A stretch of 64,000 bases of DNA from Pseudodesulfovibrio thermohalotolerans. GTDB taxonomy: Bacteria; Desulfobacterota; Desulfovibrionia; Desulfovibrionales; Desulfovibrionaceae. The position numbers and the translations under genes were made by a program. Positions 1-7,649 of the stretch are shown here, one piece after another; position 1 is the stretch's first letter; every line of letters begins with the position of its first letter. Location: contig NZ_CP120635.1 in NCBI RefSeq assembly GCF_021353295.2, positions 1,220,001-1,284,000 of the forward strand. Reading direction: 5' to 3'. The notes under the pieces are model-generated. The model worked only from the letters and a program-made list of their open reading frames with translations, was not told where the DNA came from and ran no database searches.

Positions 1-359
1 TGGGGGCGGGCCATCCACAGGGCCAGCACCGTGGTCAGGGGGCCGGAACCCAGGTCCGCCACGTGCCCGTTTTCCGGGACGTCCATTTCCAGGCCCGAGA
101 ACAGCCGGGAGAGGCGGAAGAGGTTCCAGGGCAGAAAATAGTAGAGATACGGCGACAGGAACTTGGCGTCGGTCATGTATTCCTTGCGCCGCGTGGACCG
201 TTCATTGGTCAGGCTGCGCGACATGTCCCGGATGTCGTACTTCAAGTGCTCGCGGTGTTTGCCCTTGAGGGGCCACACGCGTTTGAGGATGTCTTCGAAC
301 CGGGCGAGATGCCCGGCGTTTTCCTCGGTCAGGTTGGGGAACAGGCCGTCAATCGACAT
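1..359 (-). CDS. SAM-dependent methyltransferase, Rsm22-like (partial, cut by window edge)
   Basis: Only the first 119 codons are in the window; the gene runs off the left edge. The ATG at 357-359 overlaps the 3' end of the upstream activator gene by 11 bases, so the two are probably cotranslated. The visible part is a helical, basic N-terminal region followed by VADLGSGPL near residues 100-108. That is the glycine-rich motif I that binds S-adenosylmethionine in class I methyltransferases. The layout (about 100 residues before motif I) resembles small-ribosomal-subunit Rsm22-type proteins, but the diagnostic C-terminal part is missing, so the substrate is unknown. Confidence 0.6.
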   Translation of the reverse strand, partial: MSIDGLFPNLTEENAGHLARFEDILKRVWPLKGKHREHLKYDIRDMSRSLTNERSTRRKEYMTDAKFLSPYLYYFLPWNLFRLSRLFSGLEMDVPENGHVADLGSGPLTTVLALWMARP

Positions 360-1896
360 AGCTGAAACGCATCCTTTGGATGAATTGGTTGCCGAATTCG
401 GCGTCTCCGGTCAGGTCCACCCGGGTCAGTCCATGGGGCAGGGACTCGGCAAAGGTCCGCGCCGCAGGGTTGGTTAAAAACAGTTCCGTGCCGCGGAGCG
501 ACGTGTTGCCCGCCTTTACGGTTCGGGCCGCGCAGCCGGGGGGAAGGAAGCCGAGAGTCTCCAGGTCCGCCGGGGAAACGTGCTCGCCCAACGCGCCCGC
601 CAGATGGATCTCGGCGAGGCCGCCGGGGCCGATGCCCGCAGCCTTGAGCAGGGCGGACACGGCCAGGTTGAAGGCCGCCTTGACCTTGAGGATTTCTTCG
701 ACGTCGGAGGCCGGAAAGCGGACGTCCGCGTTGACGGCGAAGATCGGCTCTTCCTCCTCTGTTGAGACGCTTTTGGCCAGTCTGGCCGCCAGGGGAGTCG
801 CGCCTTCAGCGAATCGGCCGGTTTCGTCCAGCACGCCGTGGGCGCGCAGGATGGCGGCCAGGGCCAGGTAGCCCGTGCCGGTCATGCCGGTCCGTTCCGC
901 GTTCGAGCTGTCGAAATAGTGGATGTCGAGCCCCTTCGGCGTCAGGGTGAAGCCGGTGATCGCCCCCGGTCCGGCCGTGCGTCCGAAGGACAGCCCCACG
1001 CCCTCCAGCGCCGGTCCCATGGGCACGCTGGCGCAGAGCCGTTTTTCGGGCGACAGGGCGAGGATGAATTCGCCGTTGGTGCCGAGGTCGGCCAGGAGGA
1101 AGGGGTACATGGGCGCGTTGCCAAACTCGATGGCGGTCAGTCCGGCGGACAGGTCCGCGCCTACGAAGGGCGCGAGCAATGGCGGGATGTAGGCTGGAGG
1201 CAGCCCGGGGCCGAGCCGCCGTTCGTCGCCGCCGAAATAGGTCAGTTCGTAGGGAGCGGATGCCAGGCCGTCCGGTTTCATGCCGAGCAGGATGTAGGTC
1301 ATGGCCGGGTTGCCGGACACTGCCAGCCCGATACAGTTTCCGCCCAGGTTGCGGGAGGCTGTCTCGGCCAGCTCGGAAATGCGGTCGGCGACCAGGGCGC
1401 GGAGCACGAACCGTCCCTCGGCGGTGGCGGCAGCGGCCAGCCTGGACATGACCTCGGAGCCCATGCCCATCTGCGGGTTGAGTTCCCGGCCCGTTGCCAC
1501 GGCCTTTCCGTCGACCAGGGCGGTCCAATGGATGGAGGTGGTGCCGAGGTCCACGGCCAGGGCGAAGTCTCCCGCCCCTTCCCCGAGGGAGCGCACGGCC
1601 CGTTGGCTGCGCACCGGCTCGGGCAGCTCGATTTCGCAGGGTTCGGACGGATGGAGGCAGGAGAGCCGCCATCCCTGCGCGAGCTTGTCCCGGCCGAGCT
1701 TCTTCAACTCGTCGCGGCCCGGTTCGGGCGCGTCCTTGACGAAGCGCACGCGGCAGAGGCCGCACTTGCCCAGGCCCGAACACAGCGGAACGCCGTGCCA
1801 GAGCCGGGAGAGAAAAATGGTGCGGGCCAGGGTGTCGCCCGGCTTGGGCTCCAGAGCGAACCGGCCGCCGTCATGGGTATGAATCAGTATGCTCAC
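349..1896 (-). CDS. RACo-like corrinoid-protein reductive activator (2Fe-2S ferredoxin + ASKHA domain)
   Basis: A 515-residue protein with an N-terminal plant-type 2Fe-2S ferredoxin domain: Cys39, Cys45 and Cys48 in a C-x5-C-x2-C spacing plus Cys80. A long acetokinase/sugar kinase/Hsp70-type (DUF4445) domain follows, with phosphate-loop-like signatures DLGTT (116-120), VSGNPAM (193-199) and DLGTNGE (270-276). Family members such as RACo use ATP and the cluster to reduce inactive Co(II) corrinoids on methyltransferase proteins to Co(I). That job fits the neighbouring cobalamin operon, although no corrinoid protein or methyltransferase partner is visible here. It is followed directly by the edge-truncated methyltransferase gene. 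The exact corrinoid partner is unknown. Confidence 0.8.
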   Translation of the reverse strand: MSILIHTHDGGRFALEPKPGDTLARTIFLSRLWHGVPLCSGLGKCGLCRVRFVKDAPEPGRDELKKLGRDKLAQGWRLSCLHPSEPCEIELPEPVRSQRAVRSLGEGAGDFALAVDLGTTSIHWTALVDGKAVATGRELNPQMGMGSEVMSRLAAAATAEGRFVLRALVADRISELAETASRNLGGNCIGLAVSGNPAMTYILLGMKPDGLASAPYELTYFGGDERRLGPGLPPAYIPPLLAPFVGADLSAGLTAIEFGNAPMYPFLLADLGTNGEFILALSPEKRLCASVPMGPALEGVGLSFGRTAGPGAITGFTLTPKGLDIHYFDSSNAERTGMTGTGYLALAAILRAHGVLDETGRFAEGATPLAARLAKSVSTEEEEPIFAVNADVRFPASDVEEILKVKAAFNLAVSALLKAAGIGPGGLAEIHLAGALGEHVSPADLETLGFLPPGCAARTVKAGNTSLRGTELFLTNPAARTFAESLPHGLTRVDLTGDAEFGNQFIQRMRFSYVD

Positions 1897-2065
1897 GTTG
1901 TCTCCATCGGTCCGCGCAGACTAGCCCAAGGGCCGAGTTGTGTAAACGGCGGGAATGCCGGGCTCCCGGCGGTTATGCGGTGGGAGGGCCGCCCGAACCC
2001 CGTCTTTCCGCTCCGGGGAACGGCGGCGGATGGTTCAAGGGAGAGATGGGCGGCGTGCAGGGGCG

Positions 2066-2863
2066 TCAGCAGCGGCTCATGCGCTTCATGGCGTCGTGAA
2101 GGTGGCCGAGCCAGATGTCGACGAGGATGTCGTATTCGCCCGCGCCCCTGAGCACGGCCTCGCATTCGATGCCCGCCCGTTCGAGGCGGGTCTTCCAACT
2201 GTTTTCCCCATCGCCGACCATGTCGCGGGCGGCGTGCCAGCCCGCGCCGAAAAGGAAGGGCAGGAGATGGGCCTTCCTGACTCCGTCCCGCTTGAACCGT
2301 TCGAGGATGTCGTCGATGCCGGGCTCGGCCTCCATGGCCCCGAGGTGTACGGACGGGTCGCGTTCCTGGAAGGCGCGGTGCAGGGCCTCGTAATAGACGT
2401 TGCCGTCGTGCTTGGTGCCGTGCCCCATGAACAGCACGGCGTCGTTTTCGCCCTTGCCCTGTTCGGCGATGGACAGAACCGCGTCGGCCACCTCCTCGAT
2501 GCCCGCTTCCCCGGCCACCAGGGGGAAGCCGACCTCGACCCGTCGGAAGCCGTCCTCGCGGAGCATGAGCTCGTTGGCCAGCCCGAGGAGCTCGTGGAAC
2601 TCCGTGCCGGGGATGAGGTGCAGGGACTGTACGGCCACGTGGGTCACGCCCTCGTCGAGGAGCCTGTCCAGGGCGGTGGGCACGGAGTCCACCGCCTCGC
2701 CAGCCCGTTTCATGTGTCCCCGAATGGTCTTGGAGGTGTAGGCCACGCGCACGGGCAGGTCGGGATAGGCGGCCTGCACGCGCTCCATGATGTGCGCGAG
2801 CGACGCCATGGCGTTCTTGTGGCGCGAGCCGAAGGCGGCCAGGACGATGGCGGCGCGGATCAC
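2066..2863 (-). CDS. cbiK: Sirohydrochlorin cobaltochelatase, cytoplasmic CbiK
   Basis: A 265-residue class II chelatase that inserts Co(II) into sirohydrochlorin, the first committed step of the anaerobic cobalamin route. The predicted metal-site residues His148 (MGHGT), Glu178 and His210 (GWHAARD) have the same 30 and 32 residue spacings as the catalytic His/Glu/His triad known for Salmonella CbiK. The start is the GTG at 2861-2863, which forms a GTGA overlap with the cbiL stop. An in-frame ATG much further upstream would lie deep inside cbiL and is rejected. There is no signal peptide, so it acts in the cytoplasm, unlike its paralogue at 6350-7327. It is the last gene of the riboswitch-led operon. 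Confidence 0.9.
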   Translation of the reverse strand: MIRAAIVLAAFGSRHKNAMASLAHIMERVQAAYPDLPVRVAYTSKTIRGHMKRAGEAVDSVPTALDRLLDEGVTHVAVQSLHLIPGTEFHELLGLANELMLREDGFRRVEVGFPLVAGEAGIEEVADAVLSIAEQGKGENDAVLFMGHGTKHDGNVYYEALHRAFQERDPSVHLGAMEAEPGIDDILERFKRDGVRKAHLLPFLFGAGWHAARDMVGDGENSWKTRLERAGIECEAVLRGAGEYDILVDIWLGHLHDAMKRMSRC

Positions 2864-3573
2864 GGCTTCTTCCTCTTGACCAGGGCCAGCGAGAAATAGT
2901 GCGGCTGTTTGGGGGCGTCGTTGATGTCCATGAGGATGGATTCCTCGTCCATGCCGAGACGGGAGACGAGCACCGTGGTGTCGCCCAGGCGGAGTCTGTT
3001 CAGCAGGTCCCGGATTTCCTCGAAATTTTTGTACGCCTTGAGAATGACGGCATTGTCGGCTGTGTTGAGCTGTTCTTCGAGACGGGCGGGATCGGCCACG
3101 CCCGAGGTGATGAGCAGGGACTCCTTGGATTCGCACAGGACCAGGCCGATGCGCGCGGCGGCGGCGTGGAAGGAGGTGATGCCCGGCACGGCGCGCAGCC
3201 GCAAATCCGGGTTCATTTCCAGCAGAGTGCGCTGGAGATAGCCGTAGGTGGAGTAGGTCAGGGGGTCGCCCAGAGTCAGAAAGGCGGCGTCCAGGCCCTT
3301 GTCCAGAACCTCGGCCACGACCTCGGCGTTCTTGCGCCAGGCGGCCTTGAGCGCGTCCTCGTCCTTGGTCATGGGGAAGCCGAGCTGGACGATGCGTACA
3401 TGGTCCTTGAGATGGGGCTTGGCGATGGCGTAGGCCGTGGAATAGTCGTTTTTGGTGGAGGCGGCGGCAAAGATCACGTCCACCTCGCCGAGGATTCGCA
3501 CGGCCTTGAGGGTGAGCAGTTCGGGATCGCCGGGGCCTACCCCGATGCCGTAGAGTGTGCCTTTCTTGGTCAC
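2860..3573 (-). CDS. cbiL: Precorrin-2/cobalt-factor-2 C20-methyltransferase
   Basis: A 237-residue tetrapyrrole (corrin/porphyrin) methylase that adds the C-20 methyl group using S-adenosylmethionine. The N-terminal glycine-rich signature GVGPGDPE (about residues 11-18) starts the fold, and LTLGDPLTYSTYGYL and VPGITSFHAAAA are the conserved SAM-pocket loops of the family. Because the cluster uses CbiK-type chelatases (the early-cobalt, anaerobic route), cobalt-factor-2 is the more likely substrate, so cbiL is preferred over cobI. It begins 70 bases after the binding-protein gene and overlaps cbiK by four bases. Confidence 0.9.
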   Translation of the reverse strand: MTKKGTLYGIGVGPGDPELLTLKAVRILGEVDVIFAAASTKNDYSTAYAIAKPHLKDHVRIVQLGFPMTKDEDALKAAWRKNAEVVAEVLDKGLDAAFLTLGDPLTYSTYGYLQRTLLEMNPDLRLRAVPGITSFHAAAARIGLVLCESKESLLITSGVADPARLEEQLNTADNAVILKAYKNFEEIRDLLNRLRLGDTTVLVSRLGMDEESILMDINDAPKQPHYFSLALVKRKKP

Positions 3574-3642
3574 GATGAATGTCCGTTATGTTTTTGTCGG
3601 TAGCCGACTTTGTCTGTTTTGCGTGGGAAGGTCAACTGGGGC

Positions 3643-4536
3643 CTAGGGATGGAGAATTTGGAAAACGGTGTCGATGCCTTTGAGCAGCCGCATGGTGGGC
3701 CGTGAGACCAGGTGTTCGTCCACCAGAAATACGTTGCGGGTCAGGACCGCTCTGATGCGTGACGCCGCCGGGCCGTTGACGATGTCCTGCACCGAGACGT
3801 CGTTCATGGTTCCGCGTTGGGCTAGGTAGACGTCGATTCGGCCGCCTTTGGCGAGGAGCCGTTCCAGGCCGTAGTTCGCGATGTTGGTGCCGTGGCGGGG
3901 TTTGGCGTCGGTCGCCACGTTGACTCCACCGGCTTTTTCCAGGACGAACAGCGGCATGGAACCGGGCGAGAAGGTGGCGATCTTGCGGTGAATGGACTCG
4001 AAGAACACTCCGGGCCGTTCGCCCATGGGAATGGTGGCCAGCCGGTTCTCGGCTCGGCGCACTCCCTCGCGGAAGTCCTCGATCATGTATTCCGCCTGCA
4101 TCTCGCGGCCGGTGAGTTTGCCCAGAGCCCGCCAGTAGCCGTACACGGCGTCGATGGAGCCGGGTTGCAGTGAGACCACGGTGACGCCGTGGCGCGCCAG
4201 CGCGTTCCACAGTCCGCCATAGGCGCGCCAGTGCATGGGCCGGATCAGGATCAGGTCGGGCTTGGCGGCCAGAAATTTCTCCACGCCGTCGCGGGCGTTG
4301 AAGGTCGGTCGGGACAAGACCGCAGCGGGGTAGTTCTCGCCCGGGGATACGCCGATGACCTGCTTGTCCAACCCGAGGTGGAACAGGTTTTCGGTGTGCG
4401 CGCCGTACAGGGAGATGATTCGCGTAAACGGGGCGTCGAAGGAGATGGTCCGTCCCGAGTCGTCGGTGATGGTCCGGGCGCGGGCGGTGGAGCAGAGAAG
4501 CAGGACGAAAACAAGAGTGAAAAGAAGGCGTTTCAA
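3643..4536 (-). CDS. Periplasmic substrate-binding protein of cobalamin/iron-chelate ABC transporter
   Basis: A 297-residue FecB/BtuF-type protein. The start is a TTG at 4534-4536 that forms a TTGA overlap with the ATPase stop. From this start the first 20 residues are a clear signal peptide (KRLLFT then a Val/Leu run, then STARA). The body shows the family pattern of a beta strand plus TRIISLYGAHTENLFHLGL and a KPDLILI segment. It delivers ligand to the permease encoded two genes upstream. Its place between a periplasmic chelatase and cbiL, under a cobalamin riboswitch, suggests a corrinoid, a cobalt tetrapyrrole or heme rather than a siderophore. This is inference, since the ligand cannot be read from the sequence. 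Confidence 0.85.
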   Translation of the reverse strand: MKRLLFTLVFVLLLCSTARARTITDDSGRTISFDAPFTRIISLYGAHTENLFHLGLDKQVIGVSPGENYPAAVLSRPTFNARDGVEKFLAAKPDLILIRPMHWRAYGGLWNALARHGVTVVSLQPGSIDAVYGYWRALGKLTGREMQAEYMIEDFREGVRRAENRLATIPMGERPGVFFESIHRKIATFSPGSMPLFVLEKAGGVNVATDAKPRHGTNIANYGLERLLAKGGRIDVYLAQRGTMNDVSVQDIVNGPAASRIRAVLTRNVFLVDEHLVSRPTMRLLKGIDTVFQILHP

Positions 4537-5315
4537 GGTCTGTTTCCTTGGATGAAGGCGATATGCGGTCCGTTGTCGGTTTGCAGAATGGCCGCGCGGA
4601 CGCCGAAGACCGCATGGATGTTTTCGGGGGTGAGTGTCCGGGCCACGTTGCCATAGGCATGAACGGTCCCTTTGTCCAGCATGAGGATGCTGTCGCAGTG
4701 GCGCGCGGCCAGGTTGAGATCGTGGAGTACGGCCACCACGGTGTGGCCGTTTTCGGCTAGGCGTTGCAGCGTCTCCATGGTCGACATGGCATGGCGGATG
4801 TCCATGGCCGAGGTGGGCTCGTCCAGGAGCAGGGCGGCCGTGTCTTGCGCGAGCCCCCGCGCCACGGCGGTTCGCTGGCGTTCGCCCCCTGACAGGTCTG
4901 CCACGGCCCGGTCGCGCAACCTCTGAAGGTCCATGGCTGTCAGCGCGTCCTCCACGCGTTCGATATCGCGGGCTGAGGGGCGGCTGAACCGGGGGATGTG
5001 CGGATGCCGCCCCATGAGTACGGTTTCGTACACGGTAAAGGGAAAACGGAGCGTTTGGTCCTGTGAAACCAGGGTGCAGAGCCGGGCCAGCCTGGACGGG
5101 GGAAAGTCTGAAATATTTTCGCCGTTGAGCCGCGCCGCGCCCGCTGTGGGTGACAGCAGACCGGCCAGGAGGCCGAGCAGGGTGGATTTGCCGCACCCGT
5201 TGGGGCCGACCACGCCGTGTAGGCCCGGCCCCAGATCGAAATCCAGGCCGTGGAGGACCTGGGCCGAATCGTAGGCGAAGCCGAGGTCCTGGCTGGCGAA
5301 GATCGCGCTATCCAC
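4533..5315 (-). CDS. ABC transporter ATP-binding protein (FecE/BtuD type)
   Basis: A 260-residue ATPase. Walker A GPNGCGKST (37-45), the signature LSGGERQ (141-147), Walker B ALLLDEPT (161-168) and the switch His198 (VLHDLN) are all intact. The GTG at 5313-5315 is chosen as start because it overlaps the permease stop by eight bases and begins just before the first beta strand (IFASQDLGFAY). A longer in-frame ATG would extend 47 low-complexity residues into the permease gene. It energises import with the permease and binding protein on either side. Confidence 0.9.
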   Translation of the reverse strand: MDSAIFASQDLGFAYDSAQVLHGLDFDLGPGLHGVVGPNGCGKSTLLGLLAGLLSPTAGAARLNGENISDFPPSRLARLCTLVSQDQTLRFPFTVYETVLMGRHPHIPRFSRPSARDIERVEDALTAMDLQRLRDRAVADLSGGERQRTAVARGLAQDTAALLLDEPTSAMDIRHAMSTMETLQRLAENGHTVVAVLHDLNLAARHCDSILMLDKGTVHAYGNVARTLTPENIHAVFGVRAAILQTDNGPHIAFIQGNRP

Positions 5316-6345
5316 GTGCGAGCCTCTTGGAGCGGCTGAATATCCAGCAGAAGACCGGGCCGCCGATGATGGCCGTGAGCACGCCGATGGGCACCTCGTG
5401 GGGCAGGGCCGCGCGGGTGACGGTGTCGGCCAGCAGAAGAAGTATGGCCCCGCCAAGGCCTGAGGCGGGCAGGAGCCAGCGGTTGTCCGGGCCCACGATC
5501 ATGCGCATGAGGTGCGGTACGATGAGGCCTACAAAGCCGATGATTCCGCTCACGGCCACGCAGACCGCGCTGGCCAGCGAAGCGGCGACGAGCAGGATCA
5601 GCCGCACGCGTCCCGTGTTCACGCCCAGGCTCCGCGCCGAACGCGCTCCCAGGCTCATTATGTTCAGGTCGCGTCCGAAGTAGAGGCATATCGCGAAGAC
5701 GAGCAGGGAGGCGGTCCCGGCCAGGGCCGCGTCGTTCCACGTCCGGCCCACGAAGCTGCCCATGAGCCAGAAGACGATGACCGAGACTCGTTCGTCGGCC
5801 AGATACTTGATGAAGCTGATGCCCGCCGAGAGGGTGGCCGAGACGATGACCCCCGCCAGGATGAGGGAGGTGGGCGCCAGCTCGCCGTCGCGCCCGGCGA
5901 GCGCGATAACCGCGGCCAGGGTGAGGGCTGCGCCCGCGAAGGCCAGCGTCATGAGCGTGGCCGGGCCGAAAAAGGACAATCCCAGGAGCAGGGCCAGGGC
6001 CGCGCCGAAGGCCGCGCCCGAGGAGACGCCGAGGGTGAACGGGTCGGCCAGCGGGTTGAGGAGGAGCCCCTGGAAGACCGCGCCCGCCACGGCCAGGCCG
6101 AAGCCCACCGCGGCGCAGGTCAGGATGCGCGGAAGCCGGACGTCGAAAAGGATGCCCGCCACCATGCCGTCCATGGAATCCGCCGCCCCCCGCACTCCGT
6201 CGAGCAATCCGCGCAGGACTTCGCCCGGCGGGATGCTGATGACTCCCATGGCGCAGGCGGCCAGCGCCAGCCCGGCCAGCAGAGCGGCGAGCAGGGCGAC
6301 GGTCAACCCGTTGCGAAGGGAGGTGCGGGAGGCGGCGTTCAACAT
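5308..6345 (-). CDS. ABC transporter permease, FecCD/BtuC family
   Basis: A 345-residue, very hydrophobic integral membrane protein with about ten predicted helices. It carries the FecCD hallmarks LPRILTCAAVGFGLAVAG near residues 73-90, the LANPLADPFTLGVSSGA-like segment (here LLNPLADPFTLG), and GFVGLIVPHLMRM, the coupling helix that contacts the ATPase. It starts four bases after the periplasmic chelatase stop, so the two genes are probably translated in sequence. It forms the inner-membrane channel for the cobalt/corrin/heme-type substrate of this operon. Confidence 0.9.
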   Translation of the reverse strand: MLNAASRTSLRNGLTVALLAALLAGLALAACAMGVISIPPGEVLRGLLDGVRGAADSMDGMVAGILFDVRLPRILTCAAVGFGLAVAGAVFQGLLLNPLADPFTLGVSSGAAFGAALALLLGLSFFGPATLMTLAFAGAALTLAAVIALAGRDGELAPTSLILAGVIVSATLSAGISFIKYLADERVSVIVFWLMGSFVGRTWNDAALAGTASLLVFAICLYFGRDLNIMSLGARSARSLGVNTGRVRLILLVAASLASAVCVAVSGIIGFVGLIVPHLMRMIVGPDNRWLLPASGLGGAILLLLADTVTRAALPHEVPIGVLTAIIGGPVFCWIFSRSKRLARG

Positions 6346-6349
6346 GCGT

Positions 6350-7327
6350 CTAGTTCACGCCCGGGCCCTTGGCCATGGCGTCGTTGAGGTGGTTCACGTA
6401 GATGTCGGCCCAGCCGTCGAGCATTCCCAGGCCGCGCAGGTCGGTGGCGACCTTGTAGCCAGCCTTGGTCAGCATGATCTTCCATGCGTCGTCCTCGTCG
6501 CCGGCCATGTCGTTGGAGGCATGGTCGCCGGCCACGATCATGAACGGCTTGAGAAGGACGTCCTTCTTGCCGGAGGCCGCGAGTTGCGCAGCCATGTCGT
6601 CAAAGGCGGGAAATCCCTCCACGCAGCCGATGAAGATGGGGTAGTCGTATTCGGCCTGCAACACCTTCTGGAATTCCGCGTAGATGCCCGTGGAGAAGAA
6701 GTCGTTGCCGTGGCCCATGTAAACCAGGGCGGCGTTCAGTTCGCGCGCATGGTCCACATCGGTCTTGAGGGTCTTGGCGGCCCGGGCCATGTCCTCGGTG
6801 TACGGATACTCCTCGCCGGGCAGGCCGAGGGCCGGGCGGCCGAGGGAGAGGTGCGCGAAGGGCATGTTCTTGGCCTTGAGGGTGCGGATGGATTTGAGTC
6901 CGCCCACCAGGGTAATCAGGTCGTGGAACTCTTCGCCCGCGAAGACATGCAGGGATTGCACGGTGATGTCGCGGCAGCCGTCGTTCTGAAGGTCCGCGAT
7001 GGTGGCCAGGGGATGCTTGACGTAGAGGACTTCGGCTGGAATGTCCTTATGCGCCGCTTTCCAGGCCTCGTCGTTCTGGCGGCCCTGCCAGATCTTGCGG
7101 ATGATGTTGGAGGTAAAGGCTAGGCGCACGGGGACGCCGGGGTGGGCCTTCTCCACCTTGGCCTTGATGTTCAGGATTGATTTGACCGCTTCAGGGTAGG
7201 AAGTGCCGAAGGCGGCCAGGACGATGGCCTGTTTGACGGGTTGTTCGTCGTGGTGCCCGGCCTGGGCCGGGACGGTCAGCAACAGGGCGAGCAGGCAGAA
7301 GACAATGTTTCTGACAACTGTCATCAT
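6350..7327 (-). CDS. cbiK: Periplasmic CbiK-type cobaltochelatase (signal peptide)
   Basis: A 325-residue CbiK paralogue whose first 23 residues are a signal peptide (hydrophobic FCLLALLLTVP, cleavage predicted after AQA). The mature part keeps the chelatase triad as His206 (MGHGN), Glu237 and His269 (GDHASND). Desulfovibrio vulgaris is known to have a cytoplasmic and a periplasmic CbiK; the periplasmic form has been described as a heme-carrying oligomer with a possible role in metal or heme handling. It is the first gene after the riboswitch and terminator, directly before a BtuC-type permease. This supports a role in loading or scavenging a metallo-tetrapyrrole before import. The true physiological reaction is uncertain. 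Confidence 0.88.
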   Translation of the reverse strand: MMTVVRNIVFCLLALLLTVPAQAGHHDEQPVKQAIVLAAFGTSYPEAVKSILNIKAKVEKAHPGVPVRLAFTSNIIRKIWQGRQNDEAWKAAHKDIPAEVLYVKHPLATIADLQNDGCRDITVQSLHVFAGEEFHDLITLVGGLKSIRTLKAKNMPFAHLSLGRPALGLPGEEYPYTEDMARAAKTLKTDVDHARELNAALVYMGHGNDFFSTGIYAEFQKVLQAEYDYPIFIGCVEGFPAFDDMAAQLAASGKKDVLLKPFMIVAGDHASNDMAGDEDDAWKIMLTKAGYKVATDLRGLGMLDGWADIYVNHLNDAMAKGPGVN

Positions 7328-7349
7328 GTTCTCCGAAAATGGGGCGGGG

Positions 7350-7393
7350 AGGGAAAGAAAAAGCCTCTTCCTCTTCGAATTCAGAGGAAGAGA
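7350..7393 (-). terminator. Intrinsic terminator between cobalamin riboswitch and periplasmic cbiK
   Basis: Read on the minus strand, a perfect 10-bp stem (7383-7392 with 7365-7374) closes an 8-base loop and is followed by a GCTTTTTCTTT tract. It lies downstream of the riboswitch and upstream of the first start codon, the expected place for the ON/OFF terminator of a transcriptional riboswitch. Confidence 0.7.
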
Positions 7394-7459
7394 ACCCGTA
7401 TTATCCCTTCAATACCTCGGCGGCAAGCCCACGTACCACCGTGGCAGGTCCTTGTGATC

Positions 7460-7613
7460 GTTCCAGGCAGGTCTTCCGGCTGGTCCCTCCCGTTTCCGCC
7501 TTCCCAGGTCGACCCCAGTGGCATGAATGGAAACGGTTCAGCGAGACGTCACGGCGGCGGGTCCGCTCCCGATTTTCACGGGATTCCCTATTGAGTCCGA
7601 GGACACCTGAACT
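7460..7613 (-). promoter_or_regulatory. Cobalamin (B12) riboswitch
   Basis: On the minus strand the conserved elements appear in order: AATAGGGAA (within 7572-7592) with the following GTGAAAATCGGGAGCGGACCC-type core, the B12 box GCCACTGGG (core at 7516-7522), GGGAAGGC, and the AGCCGGAAGACCTGCC element (7466-7481). Together these are the standard adenosylcobalamin aptamer signature. It precedes a terminator and the six-gene transport/corrin operon, so high cobalamin should switch the operon off. Boundaries are estimated to within about 15 bases. Confidence 0.93.
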
Positions 7614-7619
7614 TGAAGT

Positions 7620-7649
7620 GGAGTATGCTTTCCTCGGTATTCATGTCAA
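7620..7649 (-). promoter_or_regulatory. Sigma-70 promoter for the cobalamin-riboswitch operon
   Basis: On the minus strand, TTGACA (7644-7649) and TACTCC (7620-7625) are 18 bases apart. The expected transcript start, near 7613, coincides with the 5' edge of the riboswitch aptamer. The -35 box overlaps the last two sense codons and the first base region of the cheA stop, so the promoter is embedded in the 3' end of that gene. Confidence 0.6.

Noticed and set aside
1897..2065. Possible terminator or gene after cytoplasmic cbiK
   Set aside because: The gap shows no convincing hairpin with a T tract and no coding pattern.
838..2151. Plus-strand open frame opposite the RACo-like gene
   Set aside because: Gly/Gln/Arg-rich translation with no motif; the minus-strand gene is clearly real.
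3585..3625. GTCGG/CCGAC hairpin with T-rich sequence upstream of cbiL
   Set aside because: The T-rich side is on the plus strand, while all neighbouring genes are on the minus strand, and the stem is only 5 bp.
5762..7123. Plus-strand open frame across the permease and periplasmic cbiK
   Set aside because: Spans two well-supported minus-strand genes and lacks any family pattern.
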